DNA of 64,000 nucleotides from Mordavella massiliensis (GCF_016901695.1 NZ_JACJKS010000009.1:1-64000); one strand, 5' to 3'; counted from the first letter of the stretch, positions 37,257 through 48,871 are shown. Numbers and translations: made by a program. Notes: generated by a model not told the origin, from the letters alone.

Positions 37257-38132
37257 CTAATCCAGGTAGATCGGCGGTTCATAGTCCTCTCCAAGGAGCG
37301 CTTTCTTTCTCTCCTGGTAGCCCAAAAAGGCCCATTCCGTCATATCTGTCCACTGATGGCTGCTGCGGTCATACACCTGCACATAGCCGATGCGGTTCGG
37401 ATGCATGCGCACGGTATTGCTCTCATACTCGTGTCCTGTATAAGGATTGATGTCTCCCCTCTCCAGGTCTTCCTCCTCATCGCCTGCCGCGTCCACTGCC
37501 TCTGTATCCGGCTCTTCCGGAATCTCCGGGTCCATCTCCGCTTCCGGAACTTCTTCCTTATCTGCCGTTGTTTCGGCCGGCTCCTCCGGGATCATCTCAT
37601 CTCCGGCCGGCTCCTCCTGTTTTCTTGGTCTGCGCTGGAAGAAATCCCTCCAGCTTCCGCGCGCTTTCCTGGCAGGCTGCGCTTCCGGCTCCGCCGGTGC
37701 CTCTGCGGCAGCCTCCGGTTCAAATACTTCCTCCGGCTCAGGCGCCGCGGCAGAAAGCTCATCCAGATGCTCGCTCATCTTTGCCAGCTCGCCGATCGTG
37801 ATATCTCTCTCCGCCGACCTGCGCCGCTTTTTCTCTTTTTTCTTTTCCAGGCGCTGCAACTCAGCCTCCGTAACCCCGCCCGTTTCTTCTCCGGCGTGTT
37901 CCGGCTGCCTTGCATCTCCCAGTATGCTCAACTGAAAAGAACAGCCCAGGATATCGGCGATCATGCGCATATCCTGCTCCTGGAAGTTATCCCTCCCGAG
38001 CCGCTGCGTCAGATTCTGCCTGGACATCTTCTTTCCTGTCTTCTCTTCAATCATCTCTGCGAGTTCTTTGATCGTCATGCCTTTCCGGCTTAAGATAATT
38101 TTGACCTGCTCTGCGAATGTAAGATCTAACAT
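37257..38132 (-). CDS. Helix-turn-helix protein with acidic linker and conserved C-terminal box
   Basis: A 291-residue protein. Residues about 5-70 form an XRE-like helix-turn-helix (FAEQVKIILSRKGMTIKELAEM). A basic stretch KKKEKKRRR follows, then a low-complexity region rich in Glu, Pro and Ala (about 120-215), and a C-terminal box (GDINPYTGHEYESNTVRMHP through VQVYDRSSHQWTDMTEWAFLG). I do not recognise the C-terminal domain. It may be a DNA-binding regulator or a tether. It lies upstream of dgt. Confidence 0.75.
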   Translation of the reverse strand: MLDLTFAEQVKIILSRKGMTIKELAEMIEEKTGKKMSRQNLTQRLGRDNFQEQDMRMIADILGCSFQLSILGDARQPEHAGEETGGVTEAELQRLEKKKEKKRRRSAERDITIGELAKMSEHLDELSAAAPEPEEVFEPEAAAEAPAEPEAQPARKARGSWRDFFQRRPRKQEEPAGDEMIPEEPAETTADKEEVPEAEMDPEIPEEPDTEAVDAAGDEEEDLERGDINPYTGHEYESNTVRMHPNRIGYVQVYDRSSHQWTDMTEWAFLGYQERKKALLGEDYEPPIYLD

Positions 38133-38263
38133 GATACTCCTCCTTATTCAATTAAATATACTCACCCCACACAGGTTTTTGTAAACTTATCAGTTTCTTC
38201 ATAAACCTATGCTTTTCCCTTTTCCTATTTTAGCAAAACATCCCCCATACGTCAATGCAGGTT

Positions 38264-38890
38264 TTACTCCAGCCGTACCACCCGGATCTCTCCAAATTGC
38301 CCATCCGTACTGCACACTGCGATCCTGGCAGGTATGCCCGGGACGCAGTATTCCTGGTAGTAATACTCTTCCGGGTAAGCGACCGGCTTCCGAAGCAGCA
38401 CCGGGCGGTCCTCCCCGTCAAAGCCGATCTCAAAACTCCTGGTATCCAGGCCCATCCCTCTGCGCACTGCCTTCATGAAACTCTCTTTGAGCACCCACAG
38501 CCGGTAAAATTCTTCTGCCTGCTCCTCCCTGGTCCGCCGGCTCAGGATCCGGGCCGTCTCCCCCGGCAGAAAAAAGCGCTCCGCCACCTGCAGGCGCAGC
38601 GCCCTGACCGTCTCCACATCACATCCTACCCGCACATCCGCCTCCGCAGACAGGCTACAGAGAGCGTAAGGGCCGGAATGGGACAGATTAAAGACCGTTC
38701 CCGCATCCAAACCGCAATGCACCCGCATTTTCTCCCAAAGAGTCCATGCTCCCACGCTTTGCGCCCTGTCTTCCGGGAAACGCAGCCGGTCCGCTTTCTC
38801 CCTGCGGAAGTCCGGAAGTTCCTTATAATATTTCTCATAGACCGCCTCATCGCACAGCGCTGAGACGTCCGCTATCCATGTATGGACCAT
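38264..38890 (-). CDS. 4'-phosphopantetheinyl transferase superfamily protein
   Basis: Transfers phosphopantetheine from CoA to a carrier protein. The 208-residue Sfp-type protein has VGCDVETV (magnesium-binding Asp and Glu), FNLSHSGPYALC and FYRLWVLKESFMKAVRRGMG. Sfp-type enzymes usually serve polyketide or peptide synthases, but none is seen here; primary fatty acid carrier protein activation is possible. It lies 14 bases after the GH2 gene. Confidence 0.9.
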   Translation of the reverse strand: MVHTWIADVSALCDEAVYEKYYKELPDFRREKADRLRFPEDRAQSVGAWTLWEKMRVHCGLDAGTVFNLSHSGPYALCSLSAEADVRVGCDVETVRALRLQVAERFFLPGETARILSRRTREEQAEEFYRLWVLKESFMKAVRRGMGLDTRSFEIGFDGEDRPVLLRKPVAYPEEYYYQEYCVPGIPARIAVCSTDGQFGEIRVVRLE

Positions 38891-38904
38891 GCAATCGTTC
38901 CTTT

Positions 38905-40653
38905 CTATCCGATCCGGCAGACTTCATTCCATTTTTTTACTATATCTTCCTCTATCTTGAGGATCTCCCGGTCATATGTGTAAAGCCCGTTGACTTCCTC
39001 CTCCACATCGGAGAGCTGCGTGTAGACCGTCACAGACAGTCCCTCCGGGATATGGGAGGCCACTTCCTCCAGCAAACCGTCATATCCTCTGCTTAATTCC
39101 TCCCTGTTCCTGTACAGCCGGTATCCATATACCTTCGCATACATACTGTGCTCCCGGCAGTGCCAGCAGTATCCCCCGAATTCCGTCAACGCCTGGATCC
39201 GCTTTTCCTGCCAGAACCGGAATTTGAAAAAATAATTATGTATGCTCCGGAAGTCTCCGCCGCCCTGGTCAAACCAGCCGCTGGCCTGGTCGACCAGCCG
39301 GTACGGATCTTCCTCCCGGGCAGCGGCTGTCAGCTCTTTCGCATCAAACTGCCCCCACCCCTCATTGAACAGCACCCATGTGACGATGGAGGGATGGTTG
39401 CCAAGCCGTCGGATCGTTTCCAGCATCTCCGCGGCAAACTGCTCTCTTCCTTTTTTATCCTTCCGCCCCAGCAGGCCGTATGTCCGGTCAGTCATACGGA
39501 TATTCAGCTTCTCCAGGGCAGTCGCCAGGTACGTCACATACCATCTCTTGTAGGGCCTTCCGCCGCAGACCATATCCTGCCACACCAGCATGCCAAGCCG
39601 GTCGCAGTGGTAGTACCAGCGCTCCGGCTCGATCTTGATATGCTTCCGGATCATATTAAATCCAAGCCGCTTCATTTCCCGAATGTCAAAGAGGAGCGCC
39701 TCGTCACAGGGAGCCGTATAGAGTCCGTCCGGCCAGTACCCCTGATCCAGGACGCCCTTTTGGAAATAAGGCTTATTATTTAAGAACGGGCGGGGCACTC
39801 CATCCTGATCTGCGCCTGCCGATATTTTCCGCATGGCAAAATAACTCTCCACGCAGTCCCTGTCCAGTGTCACCCGCAGTGAGTATAAAAAGGGATCTTC
39901 CGGCGTCCATGCATGCATCCGGCAGACCGGGATCCGGAAAGGTTCATTTGTCTGCACCTCCACCGTCCGCGGCTGCATCTCCCCGGACCAGACAGTGACC
40001 GCCGCCTTTTGCGCCGCGCCGGAGCACACCGTGATCTCCACCTCTTCCTCATCAAAAACAGGCGTGATCCTCAGTTCTTCCACATGCGCATCCGGCACTT
40101 CCTCCATCCAGACTGTCTGCCAGATACCGCTTTGCGCCGTATAAAACATACCGCTACGGGCAAGCTTCTGCTTCCCTCTGCTGTAGTAGGAGCGATCCGT
40201 AAAATCGCAGACGCCCACAACCAGTTCGTTTCCCCCCTCCTTCAGAAATTCTGTCACGTCTGCAGAAAAAGGCAGGTAGCCTCCCAGATGTTTTGCCGCC
40301 AGCCTCCTGTTCACATACACCGCGGCAAACTGATCCACTGCGCCAAAATGCAGCAGCCAGCGCATCCCGCTCTTTCTCTTCACTTCTTCCGGCAGATCCC
40401 TTCTGTACCAGAGGACCTGCCGCGGGTGCAGATGTCGCTCCACACCTGACAGCGGCGCCTCCGGTGAAAAAGGAACAAGGATCTGTCCTGCAAAAGACTG
40501 CGGCCTTTTCCCTCTTCCCGTGATCTCATAATCCCAGTATCCGTTCAGATTGACATAGCTCTCCCTCCTCATAGAGGGTCTCGGATATTCACACAGGACC
40601 TGGTCCGGGTTCTGAGGGACCTGGTCGCTCCAGCGCGTCTTTAGCTTTTTCAC
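38905..40653 (-). CDS. Glycoside hydrolase family 2 protein
   Basis: A 582-residue intracellular beta-glycosidase-like enzyme without signal peptide. It has a sugar-binding jelly-roll domain (about 30-190), an immunoglobulin-like domain (about 195-285) and a TIM barrel with the acid/base Glu in WVLFNEGWGQFDAKEL and the nucleophile Glu in ALTEFGGYCWH. The specificity (galactosidase, glucuronidase or mannosidase) cannot be fixed from sequence. Its ATG overlaps the stop of the Rpn-like gene upstream by 4 bases. Confidence 0.88.
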   Translation of the reverse strand: MKKLKTRWSDQVPQNPDQVLCEYPRPSMRRESYVNLNGYWDYEITGRGKRPQSFAGQILVPFSPEAPLSGVERHLHPRQVLWYRRDLPEEVKRKSGMRWLLHFGAVDQFAAVYVNRRLAAKHLGGYLPFSADVTEFLKEGGNELVVGVCDFTDRSYYSRGKQKLARSGMFYTAQSGIWQTVWMEEVPDAHVEELRITPVFDEEEVEITVCSGAAQKAAVTVWSGEMQPRTVEVQTNEPFRIPVCRMHAWTPEDPFLYSLRVTLDRDCVESYFAMRKISAGADQDGVPRPFLNNKPYFQKGVLDQGYWPDGLYTAPCDEALLFDIREMKRLGFNMIRKHIKIEPERWYYHCDRLGMLVWQDMVCGGRPYKRWYVTYLATALEKLNIRMTDRTYGLLGRKDKKGREQFAAEMLETIRRLGNHPSIVTWVLFNEGWGQFDAKELTAAAREEDPYRLVDQASGWFDQGGGDFRSIHNYFFKFRFWQEKRIQALTEFGGYCWHCREHSMYAKVYGYRLYRNREELSRGYDGLLEEVASHIPEGLSVTVYTQLSDVEEEVNGLYTYDREILKIEEDIVKKWNEVCRIG

Positions 40654-41840
40654 TCTTTTTCCCCTCTTTCACTCTCCAGTTCTGCGAGCCGGGCTTTCAA
40701 CTGCGCGAGTTCTTTCTGATAGGACAGAGCCGCTTCTTTCATTTCTTCCGCCATCTTCTTTTTCTCTTCCTCTGCTCTTACCTTCTCTTCTTCTGCCCTG
40801 ACCTTCTCTTCTTCTGCCCTGACCTTCTCTTCCTCTGCCCTGACCTTCTCTTCCTCTGCCTTAGCTACTTCTTTTTTCACATCCGCTGTCTCTTCTCTCA
40901 TCCTGGTCAGCTCTCTGAATACTTCTTCCTTCTCCTGCTTCAGAGCATCCAGTTCCTCCTGCATCTCATCCATCATGTACTGTACCGTATTCCTGTCAAG
41001 TTCCCATAACTCCATAGAAAACATCTCCATAACTTTTTCTACATTCCGGCAAATCTCATAAATCTCCCTGTACAGCTTCCCGAATTCCGGATATCGCTCC
41101 AGCAGCTTCCCTATATCCTCCGGATCGTCAGTAGCAAGGAAAAACAGCCATGCCTCCAACCTGTTTCTGATATCTCTATTTTGAATGGCTTTTTTAAATA
41201 TGTCAAGCGCTACAAAGACATATTCCTGCAGCAGATCCATCTGAAGCCCGGTGTCAGATACATGAGAAAAATGATGGACATAGTTGTCCGGAAAGTCAGA
41301 AAACTGCCTGGGGCTCTTCTCATACAATACGATCGTATATACTTTTTTTATGTCTTTGTAGCTGAATGCCTTCCCCTTTTCTCCCCGGACTCTTTTATAC
41401 TGACGGAGCAGAAGATCCGCCGAATAGCAGGCGCTCCGCTGTCCGGGAAACATGTAGCCCAGCTTCTGCACCTCCACATTCGCAATACTGTGGTCCTCCA
41501 GCTCCACGATAATATCCATGATCACCAGAGAATTCTCATCAGCCAGCCTGGAGGAATCATTGGGTAGGGTGCGGAGTATCTTCACATTCTGTCCCAGAAG
41601 AAGCGTCAGGAATTCCTCCAGACGCTCCGGTGCAGTCTCCGGGCTCATGATCTCTTTAAAAAAAGAATCATAAAGAATCTTGACGCCCCGGTTCCCGGAG
41701 CAGAAGTCCAGAAACTCCTCCTTTTGTTCCCCCGTCCATCCCCGATACCTTTCCAGAAGCGCTTCTCTTGAAGAAATTTCTTCCAGCACTTCTGCCCTCG
41801 TGCGTATCATAGGAAAATACTGCTTCAGTTTGTTTGCCAT
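40650..41840 (-). CDS. Rpn-family / PD-(D/E)XK nuclease family protein with coiled-coil tail
   Basis: A 396-residue member of the PDDEXK_2 putative transposase family. The nuclease core lies at about 60-240 with Asp in LVIMDIIVELED and the E-x-Q-K pattern in SIANVEVQKLG. The C-terminal region (about 290-396) is a long coiled coil containing four heptad repeats (EEEKVRA), encoded by four 21-bp DNA repeats at 40780-40863. The start at 41840 follows GGAGG by 7 bases. It is a more distant relative of the gene at 18778. Confidence 0.82.
   Translation of the reverse strand: MANKLKQYFPMIRTRAEVLEEISSREALLERYRGWTGEQKEEFLDFCSGNRGVKILYDSFFKEIMSPETAPERLEEFLTLLLGQNVKILRTLPNDSSRLADENSLVIMDIIVELEDHSIANVEVQKLGYMFPGQRSACYSADLLLRQYKRVRGEKGKAFSYKDIKKVYTIVLYEKSPRQFSDFPDNYVHHFSHVSDTGLQMDLLQEYVFVALDIFKKAIQNRDIRNRLEAWLFFLATDDPEDIGKLLERYPEFGKLYREIYEICRNVEKVMEMFSMELWELDRNTVQYMMDEMQEELDALKQEKEEVFRELTRMREETADVKKEVAKAEEEKVRAEEEKVRAEEEKVRAEEEKVRAEEEKKKMAEEMKEAALSYQKELAQLKARLAELESERGEKE
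40780..40863. repeat. Four tandem 21-bp repeats within the Rpn-like gene
   Basis: Units ACCTTCTCTTCTTCTGCCCTG start at 40780, 40801, 40822 and 40843, differing at one to three positions. They code for EEEKVRA heptads in a coiled coil, so the copy number can change without breaking the frame. Confidence 0.85.
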
Positions 41841-41964
41841 ACAAACTCCTCCTTTTGTCATTTTTCAGTTGTACAACATTCACGGTCCTTTGCTCCGATC
41901 TGAAGCGTCCGAAAATGAGACAGCCGGACGGCTGTTAAGACATAACCCGGTCCGGGGAAAAGAT

Positions 41965-41988
41965 AACAGTGCACAGACGCGCACTGTT
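41965..41988 (-). terminator. Possible terminator after the glutaredoxin gene
   Basis: An 8-bp perfect stem AACAGTGC / GCACTGTT, followed on the minus strand by ATCTTTTCC. It is 45 bases after the glutaredoxin stop. The T-tract is weak. Confidence 0.35.
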
Positions 41989-42032
41989 AAAAGTATTTAT
42001 AAAATAACATAATTCTTTCGAAATAACAACCT

Positions 42033-42296
42033 CTATTTCAGGACTCTCCTGAGCACTTCCTCAAGATCCAGCGTCAGGGTTCCATCTTCCAACTGAAAGC
42101 ACGGAATTCCGATGTTTCCTTTTTCCTTCACCTCATCGAACAAAGCCTCTGTGTCCCGGAGCTTCAGAAAACGTTTCAGATTCGCAGTGCTGTTTGTCCA
42201 GTCCAGATAGAGACAACGGACATTCTTTTCCCTGAGCACCTCCTGCGCATGCACGCAGTCCGGACATGCATTTGTTCCGTACATGATCACTTTCAT
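42033..42296 (-). CDS. Glutaredoxin-like protein
   Basis: An 87-residue thiol-redox protein with the thioredoxin fold and a CPDC active site (YGTNACPDCVHAQEVL, residues 6-21), plus the cis-proline segment GNIGIPCFQLEDG. It may reduce disulfides in the cytosol. The start at 42296 follows GGGAGG. It has its own promoter and is separated from atpC by a strong terminator. Confidence 0.88.
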   Translation of the reverse strand: MKVIMYGTNACPDCVHAQEVLREKNVRCLYLDWTNSTANLKRFLKLRDTEALFDEVKEKGNIGIPCFQLEDGTLTLDLEEVLRRVLK

Positions 42297-42322
42297 TTCC
42301 AATCCACCTCCCCGCTGCACTG

Positions 42323-42351
42323 ACTATAGCATGGCGCAAAAAAAAGTGCAA
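42323..42351 (-). promoter_or_regulatory. Promoter of the glutaredoxin gene
   Basis: Minus strand TTGCAC (42351-42346), 17-base spacer, TATAGT (42328-42323), giving a leader of about 20 bases. Confidence 0.7.
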
Positions 42352-42425
42352 CCTCTAAGCCATGCCGATCGCCTCGCCTCTTCCGCGCCGAGACGATCCC
42401 GGGCATTCGCCCTATGAAATCGCAT

Positions 42426-42486
42426 AAAAAAGGGCAGGGCAGCATCTTTCCGTGCAAGCACAGTCGATGTTGCCCTGCCCTTTTTT
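42426..42486 (-). terminator. Terminator of the F-ATPase operon
   Basis: Perfect 10-bp stem GGGCAGGGCA / TGCCCTGCCC with a long loop, flanked by A6 and T6 so that it can work on both strands. It lies 27 bases after the atpC stop. Confidence 0.9.
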
Positions 42487-42512
42487 CTCCGCTTTCGCAT
42501 GGCTCATTGCCA

Positions 42513-42938
42513 TCAGATATTCCAGTGTTTGTCGCGGGAGGTGCGCAGGCGGTTCATAGCCCGGGCCAGGGATGCCTGGGACAGGTAGTACTCCTGGATG
42601 CTCTGCTTCTGGCGCAGACGCTCCTGCGCCCTCTGCCTGGCCTCCTCCGCACGCTTGACGTCGATTTCTTCCGGCCGCTCTGCGGAATTGACAAGGACAG
42701 AGACGCGGTTGTTGATGATCTCCGCAAATCCCGGAGATACCGCCGCCGTGATCCACTCTCCCTCCGGCGTCTTGACATGCAGTTCGCCGGCCGCCACGGC
42801 CACCACCATGTTCTCATGGTGCGCCAGCACACTGAACAGCCCGTCCTCCATGGGAAGGACCAGGTTCTGGCATTTTCCCTCATAGAAGACCTTGTCGCTG
42901 CATATGACTTTCAAATAAAATGTATTCATCTGCTTCAC
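42513..42938 (-). CDS. atpC: F-type ATP synthase epsilon subunit
   Basis: Rotor subunit and regulator of ATP hydrolysis. The 141-residue protein has the N-terminal beta sandwich (FYLKVICSDKVFYEG, LVLPMEDGLFSVLAHHENMV) and a two-helix C-terminal domain (about 90-141). It is the last gene of the operon. Confidence 0.95.
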   Translation of the reverse strand: MKQMNTFYLKVICSDKVFYEGKCQNLVLPMEDGLFSVLAHHENMVVAVAAGELHVKTPEGEWITAAVSPGFAEIINNRVSVLVNSAERPEEIDVKRAEEARQRAQERLRQKQSIQEYYLSQASLARAMNRLRTSRDKHWNI

Positions 42939-42959
42939 TCCTCCTGCCGGATGGCCGCG

Positions 42960-45268
<2,309 letters not shown>

Positions 45269-45280
45269 AACAACACCCGC

Positions 45281-46795
45281 TTACCTTTTCTCCCTGAATT
45301 CCTTCGCAGCCTGCAGGATCTGCTCCGTCAGCGCGTCGTCCAGGACCTTCTTCTCCTCGATGGCGCTGCAGATCTGCGGATGCTCCCTCTCAAAGAATGC
45401 CAGCATGTCGAGCTGGAACGCCTTGATCTGATCCGTGTCCACCTCCTGCAGGATGCGGTGCGTAGCTGCCACCAGCGTGATCACCTGCTCGTGCAGGCTC
45501 AGCGGGTTGCCGAGAGGCTGCTTTAAAAGCTCCGTCAGGCAGCTGCCGTATTTCAGCTGCGTCTTCGTGGTCTCATCCAGATCCGAGCTGAACTGGGTAA
45601 AGGACTCCAGCTCCCGGGCCTGGGCCAGGTCGATACGCACGCTTCCCGACGCCTTCTTCATCGCCTTTGTCTGGGCCGCGCCGCCCACACGGGACACGGA
45701 AAGTCCCACGTTGACCGCCGGCCGCATGCCCGCGTTAAACAGGTCGCTCTCCAGGAAGATCTGTCCGTCCGTGATGGAAATGACATTGGTGGGGATGTAG
45801 GCTGACACATCACCGGCCTGCGTCTCAATGATGGGCAGGGCTGTGATGGATCCGCCTCCGGCCGCCTCACTCAGGCGGCTGCTCCGCTCCAGAAGCCTGG
45901 AATGAAGATAGAACACATCGCCCGGATACGCCTCACGTCCCGGCGAGCGCCCCAGCAGAAGCGAGATGGCCCGGTATGCCACCGCGTGCTTGGACAGGTC
46001 GTCATAGACGATGAGCACGTCTTTTCCTTTATACATGAAATACTCGGCCAGCGCCGTGGCTGAGTAGGGCACGATGTACTGCAGCGGCGCGCACTCGCTT
46101 GCCGTGGAACAGAAGATCGTCGTGTAATCCATGGCCCCGTGGGTGCGCAGCGTGTTCACAAGCTGGGCCACCGTGGAAGCCTTCTGCCCGATGGCCACAT
46201 AGATGCAGATCACATCTTTTCCCTTCTGGTTGATGATCGTATCCGTGGCAATGGACGTCTTTCCTGTCTGCCTGTCGCCGATGATCAGCTCCCGCTGCCC
46301 ACGCCCGATGGGGAACATGGAGTCAATGGCCAGGATGCCCGTCTCCAGCGGCACGCTTACAGACTTCCTGTCCACGATGCCCGGCGCCTCCTGCTCGACC
46401 GGCCGGTATTCCTCTGCCTGGATCTCGCCTTTCCCGTCGATAGGGGAGCCCAGGGCGTCCACAACCCGGCCGATGTAGCCTTCGCCGACAGAGATGCCGG
46501 CCCGGCGGCCCGTGCGCGCCACCTTCGTACCCTCCCTGACGTCGGAGTCATCGCCGAAGAGGATGCAGCTGATCTCATTTGCCTTGATATCCTGCACCAT
46601 CCCCTTCAGGCCGGTCTCCAGCGTGACGATCTCGCCGTACATGGCGTGGTCGATCCCATAGATGGTCGCGATCCCGTCGCCGACAGAGACGACATAGCCG
46701 ACCTCCTGATCCCTGGTGACCATATCATAGTTTGCTATTTCTTCTTTTATTATAGAGATAATCTCATCTGAGTTGATCGAACTCAAGTTTTTCAC
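45281..46795 (-). CDS. atpA: F-type ATP synthase alpha subunit
   Basis: Non-catalytic nucleotide-binding subunit of F1. The 504-residue protein has the P-loop GDRQTGKTSIA, VARTGRRAGISVG and the arginine-finger region (SVSRVGGAAQ). It overlaps the atpH stop by 4 bases. Confidence 0.97.
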   Translation of the reverse strand: MKNLSSINSDEIISIIKEEIANYDMVTRDQEVGYVVSVGDGIATIYGIDHAMYGEIVTLETGLKGMVQDIKANEISCILFGDDSDVREGTKVARTGRRAGISVGEGYIGRVVDALGSPIDGKGEIQAEEYRPVEQEAPGIVDRKSVSVPLETGILAIDSMFPIGRGQRELIIGDRQTGKTSIATDTIINQKGKDVICIYVAIGQKASTVAQLVNTLRTHGAMDYTTIFCSTASECAPLQYIVPYSATALAEYFMYKGKDVLIVYDDLSKHAVAYRAISLLLGRSPGREAYPGDVFYLHSRLLERSSRLSEAAGGGSITALPIIETQAGDVSAYIPTNVISITDGQIFLESDLFNAGMRPAVNVGLSVSRVGGAAQTKAMKKASGSVRIDLAQARELESFTQFSSDLDETTKTQLKYGSCLTELLKQPLGNPLSLHEQVITLVAATHRILQEVDTDQIKAFQLDMLAFFEREHPQICSAIEEKKVLDDALTEQILQAAKEFREKR

Positions 46796-47319
46796 CTCCG
46801 GGTCAATTTTTGTTCTAACCGTTTCAGCCGTCCCTGCATGCTGTAATCATACTCCCGGCCGTTCACAAGGAGCCGGAAGCCGCCGATCAGGTCCGGGCGC
46901 TCCTCCATCTCCCAGATCACGCCCGCCGCGTGCAGCTCCCTGCAGATAAACCGCTCCATGCCCGCCTTCTGCTCCTGCGTTGGCGGGACCACATAGGCGA
47001 GATGGGCGGTCACAATGCCTGCCATCTGATCCCTGTACTGATGATAGGCCCGGAAGATCTCCGGGATGGCATCCGCTTTCCCGCAGTCGGTCACGACCTT
47101 GAAAAAATTTCTGATCCTGACATCAAAAATCCGGTCGATCACCGTATGTTTTTCTTCCTTTGTCACAACGGGATTGTGCAAAACCCGGACCACCTCCGGG
47201 GTCTCCTCCACGATCCGCTCCGCCCGGTCCGTCTCCTCCCGGGACAGTCCAAGATCAAAGAGCACCTTCGCATAGCGGATGGACGACATGGAACACCAGG
47301 CATCTCTATTTGTCTTCAT
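46792..47319 (-). CDS. atpH: F-type ATP synthase delta subunit
   Basis: Peripheral stalk protein linking F1 to subunit b. The protein has about 175 residues, with the N-terminal helical domain (SSIRYAKVLFDLGLSREE) and the C-terminal GGFRLLVNGREYDYSMQGRL motif typical of delta. The ATG at 47319 overlaps the end of atpF by 14 bases; an earlier in-frame start at 47328 is less likely. Confidence 0.93.
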   Translation of the reverse strand: MKTNRDAWCSMSSIRYAKVLFDLGLSREETDRAERIVEETPEVVRVLHNPVVTKEEKHTVIDRIFDVRIRNFFKVVTDCGKADAIPEIFRAYHQYRDQMAGIVTAHLAYVVPPTQEQKAGMERFICRELHAAGVIWEMEERPDLIGGFRLLVNGREYDYSMQGRLKRLEQKLTRR

Positions 47320-47800
47320 GGAGATCACCTGCTTCTTTCAGAAATTGGTCATAAACCGCCTGGCTTTCCCTGGCCGTGCAGCTGTCCGCCATGACCTTCC
47401 TGGCCGCGTCGACAGCAAGGGAGGCGACTTCCGCCTTCATCTGCCGCAGGGCCTGCTCGCGCTCCACGTCGATGGTCTCACGGGCAGACCGCATCATCTG
47501 GTCCGCCTCGGTCCCGGCCTGTTCAAGGATCCGGTCGTACTCCTTCTTCGCGTCCGCCTTCGCCTGCTCGATCATGCGCCTTGACTCATCCTTCGCGCCG
47601 GTCAGCGCGTCCTCATACCGGCTTTTGAGCTCCATGGCCTGCGCCTGCTGGTCGCTGGCGTTCTGAAGCCCGTCCGCGATCATGGCCCTGCGTTTTTCCA
47701 TGATATTCATGAGCGGGCCTATGAGAAACTTGCGCAGCAGCAGATAAAGAATGACCAGGTTTATCATTTCCAGGACAAAATTAAAGTCTAAACTCAGCAC
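47306..47800 (-). CDS. atpF: F-type ATP synthase subunit b
   Basis: Peripheral stalk of Fo. The 164-residue protein has one N-terminal membrane helix (about 5-28, FVLEMINLVILYLLLRKFL) and a long polar coiled coil. Only one b gene is present, so the stalk is probably a homodimer. Confidence 0.95.
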   Translation of the reverse strand: MLSLDFNFVLEMINLVILYLLLRKFLIGPLMNIMEKRRAMIADGLQNASDQQAQAMELKSRYEDALTGAKDESRRMIEQAKADAKKEYDRILEQAGTEADQMMRSARETIDVEREQALRQMKAEVASLAVDAARKVMADSCTARESQAVYDQFLKEAGDLHEDK

Positions 47801-47854
47801 TTTCCAGTACCTGCCTTTCCTGTAATCCTACTTTGCCGTATCCTGCCGCTGTTC

Positions 47855-48082
47855 CTAGCCAAGAAGTAAGATCACAAGCAGACCGATAATGAAACCGTAG
47901 ATAGCCGTCGCCTCCGCCAGGGCGCATCCGAGGATCAGCGTCTTGCTGATCTTGCTCTCCGCCTCCGGCTGTCTCGCGATAGCCTCCGCTGCCTTTCCTG
48001 TGGCAACACCGATGCCGATACCTGCTCCAATACCTGTAAATACAGCGATAGCTGCTCCAAATGCAATGATTGTTCCTGTCAT
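47855..48082 (-). CDS. atpE: F-type ATP synthase subunit c
   Basis: Rotor ring subunit of Fo. The 75-residue hairpin of two membrane helices has the polar loop ARQPEAE and the ion-carrying Glu57 in ALAEATAIYGF. Compared with the sodium-binding c subunit of Ilyobacter tartaricus (Q32, V63, E65, S66), the Gln position is Ile24 here and the Ser position is Ala58. Two sodium ligands are therefore missing, and proton coupling is more likely. Confidence 0.95.
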   Translation of the reverse strand: MTGTIIAFGAAIAVFTGIGAGIGIGVATGKAAEAIARQPEAESKISKTLILGCALAEATAIYGFIIGLLVILLLG

Positions 48083-48121
48083 GATTTTAATCTCCTTTTC
48101 TTTCCTTCATTTCAAGTTTTG

Positions 48122-48784
48122 TTATTCCATCTCTTCATTCATGAAAAGCGCAGTCAGAAACACAAAGACATACGCCTGCAAAAGCCCGTCGAATATATCA
48201 AAATAGAAACTCAACGGGATGGGTACGATCAGTGGAACGACCAGTTTCACAAGTTCCATGACCACAAATCCTCCCAGCATGTTGCCGAAAAGCCGCATAC
48301 AGAGCGACAGCGGACGGATGAAGATCTCCATCACCATGATCGGCGCCACAAAGGGAACCGGTTTGGCAAAATGCGCCATCCAGTGTTTCAGGCCATTCCT
48401 GTGTATGCCCGAATACTCTATGAGGAGCATACTCATGATGGCCAGGGCCACCGTCACATTCAGATCCTTCGTCGGCGGTTTGAAGCCTGTCAGCCCGATG
48501 AGGTTGGAAACCGCAATGTAGAGGCTCACGCAGATCAGGTAGGGAACATAGCGCCTGTTTTCTTTTCCAATGATGCCTTCAAAGAAATCCTGCGCCCATC
48601 CGACTGCCGATTCCAGCGCAAGCTGGACTTTCCCGGGATTCTCCACTTTTAAGTTTCTCACAAAGATGACAGACAGTAACGTCAGGGCCGCCATGATGAT
48701 CCACGTCACGACAATGGATTCGTTCACGGCGATGCCGCCGAAGACAGGGATCTCAAAGACCGGTGTACAGTTCAGTTCTTCCAA
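48122..48784 (-). CDS. atpB: F-type ATP synthase subunit a
   Basis: Stator channel subunit of Fo, about 220 residues with five or six membrane helices. The essential Arg is in FIRPLSLCMRLFGNMLGG. The start is unusual. The reading frame is open to 48874, but a consensus promoter lies inside that extension (48871-48843), so translation must begin later. The only usual start codon in frame between it and the conserved part is TTG at 48784, with GGAGG 17 bases upstream. It is the first gene of atpBEFHAGDC. Confidence 0.88.
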   Translation of the reverse strand: MEELNCTPVFEIPVFGGIAVNESIVVTWIIMAALTLLSVIFVRNLKVENPGKVQLALESAVGWAQDFFEGIIGKENRRYVPYLICVSLYIAVSNLIGLTGFKPPTKDLNVTVALAIMSMLLIEYSGIHRNGLKHWMAHFAKPVPFVAPIMVMEIFIRPLSLCMRLFGNMLGGFVVMELVKLVVPLIVPIPLSFYFDIFDGLLQAYVFVFLTALFMNEEME

Positions 48785-48842
48785 GAGATTTGCTGTTAAT
48801 TCCTCCGTACTATCCCCTTCCTTCTCTATATTTTTCCTGAGA

Positions 48843-48871
48843 ATATTACTGCTAACAAATGGGTTTGTCAA
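48843..48871 (-). promoter_or_regulatory. Promoter of the F-ATPase operon
   Basis: Minus strand TTGACA (48871-48866), 17-base spacer, TAATAT (48848-48843). The predicted start is near 48836, about 50 bases before the atpB start codon. Confidence 0.7.

Noticed and set aside
40780-40863. CRISPR-like or noncoding tandem repeat
   Set aside because: The repeats are contiguous, in frame and code for coiled-coil heptads.
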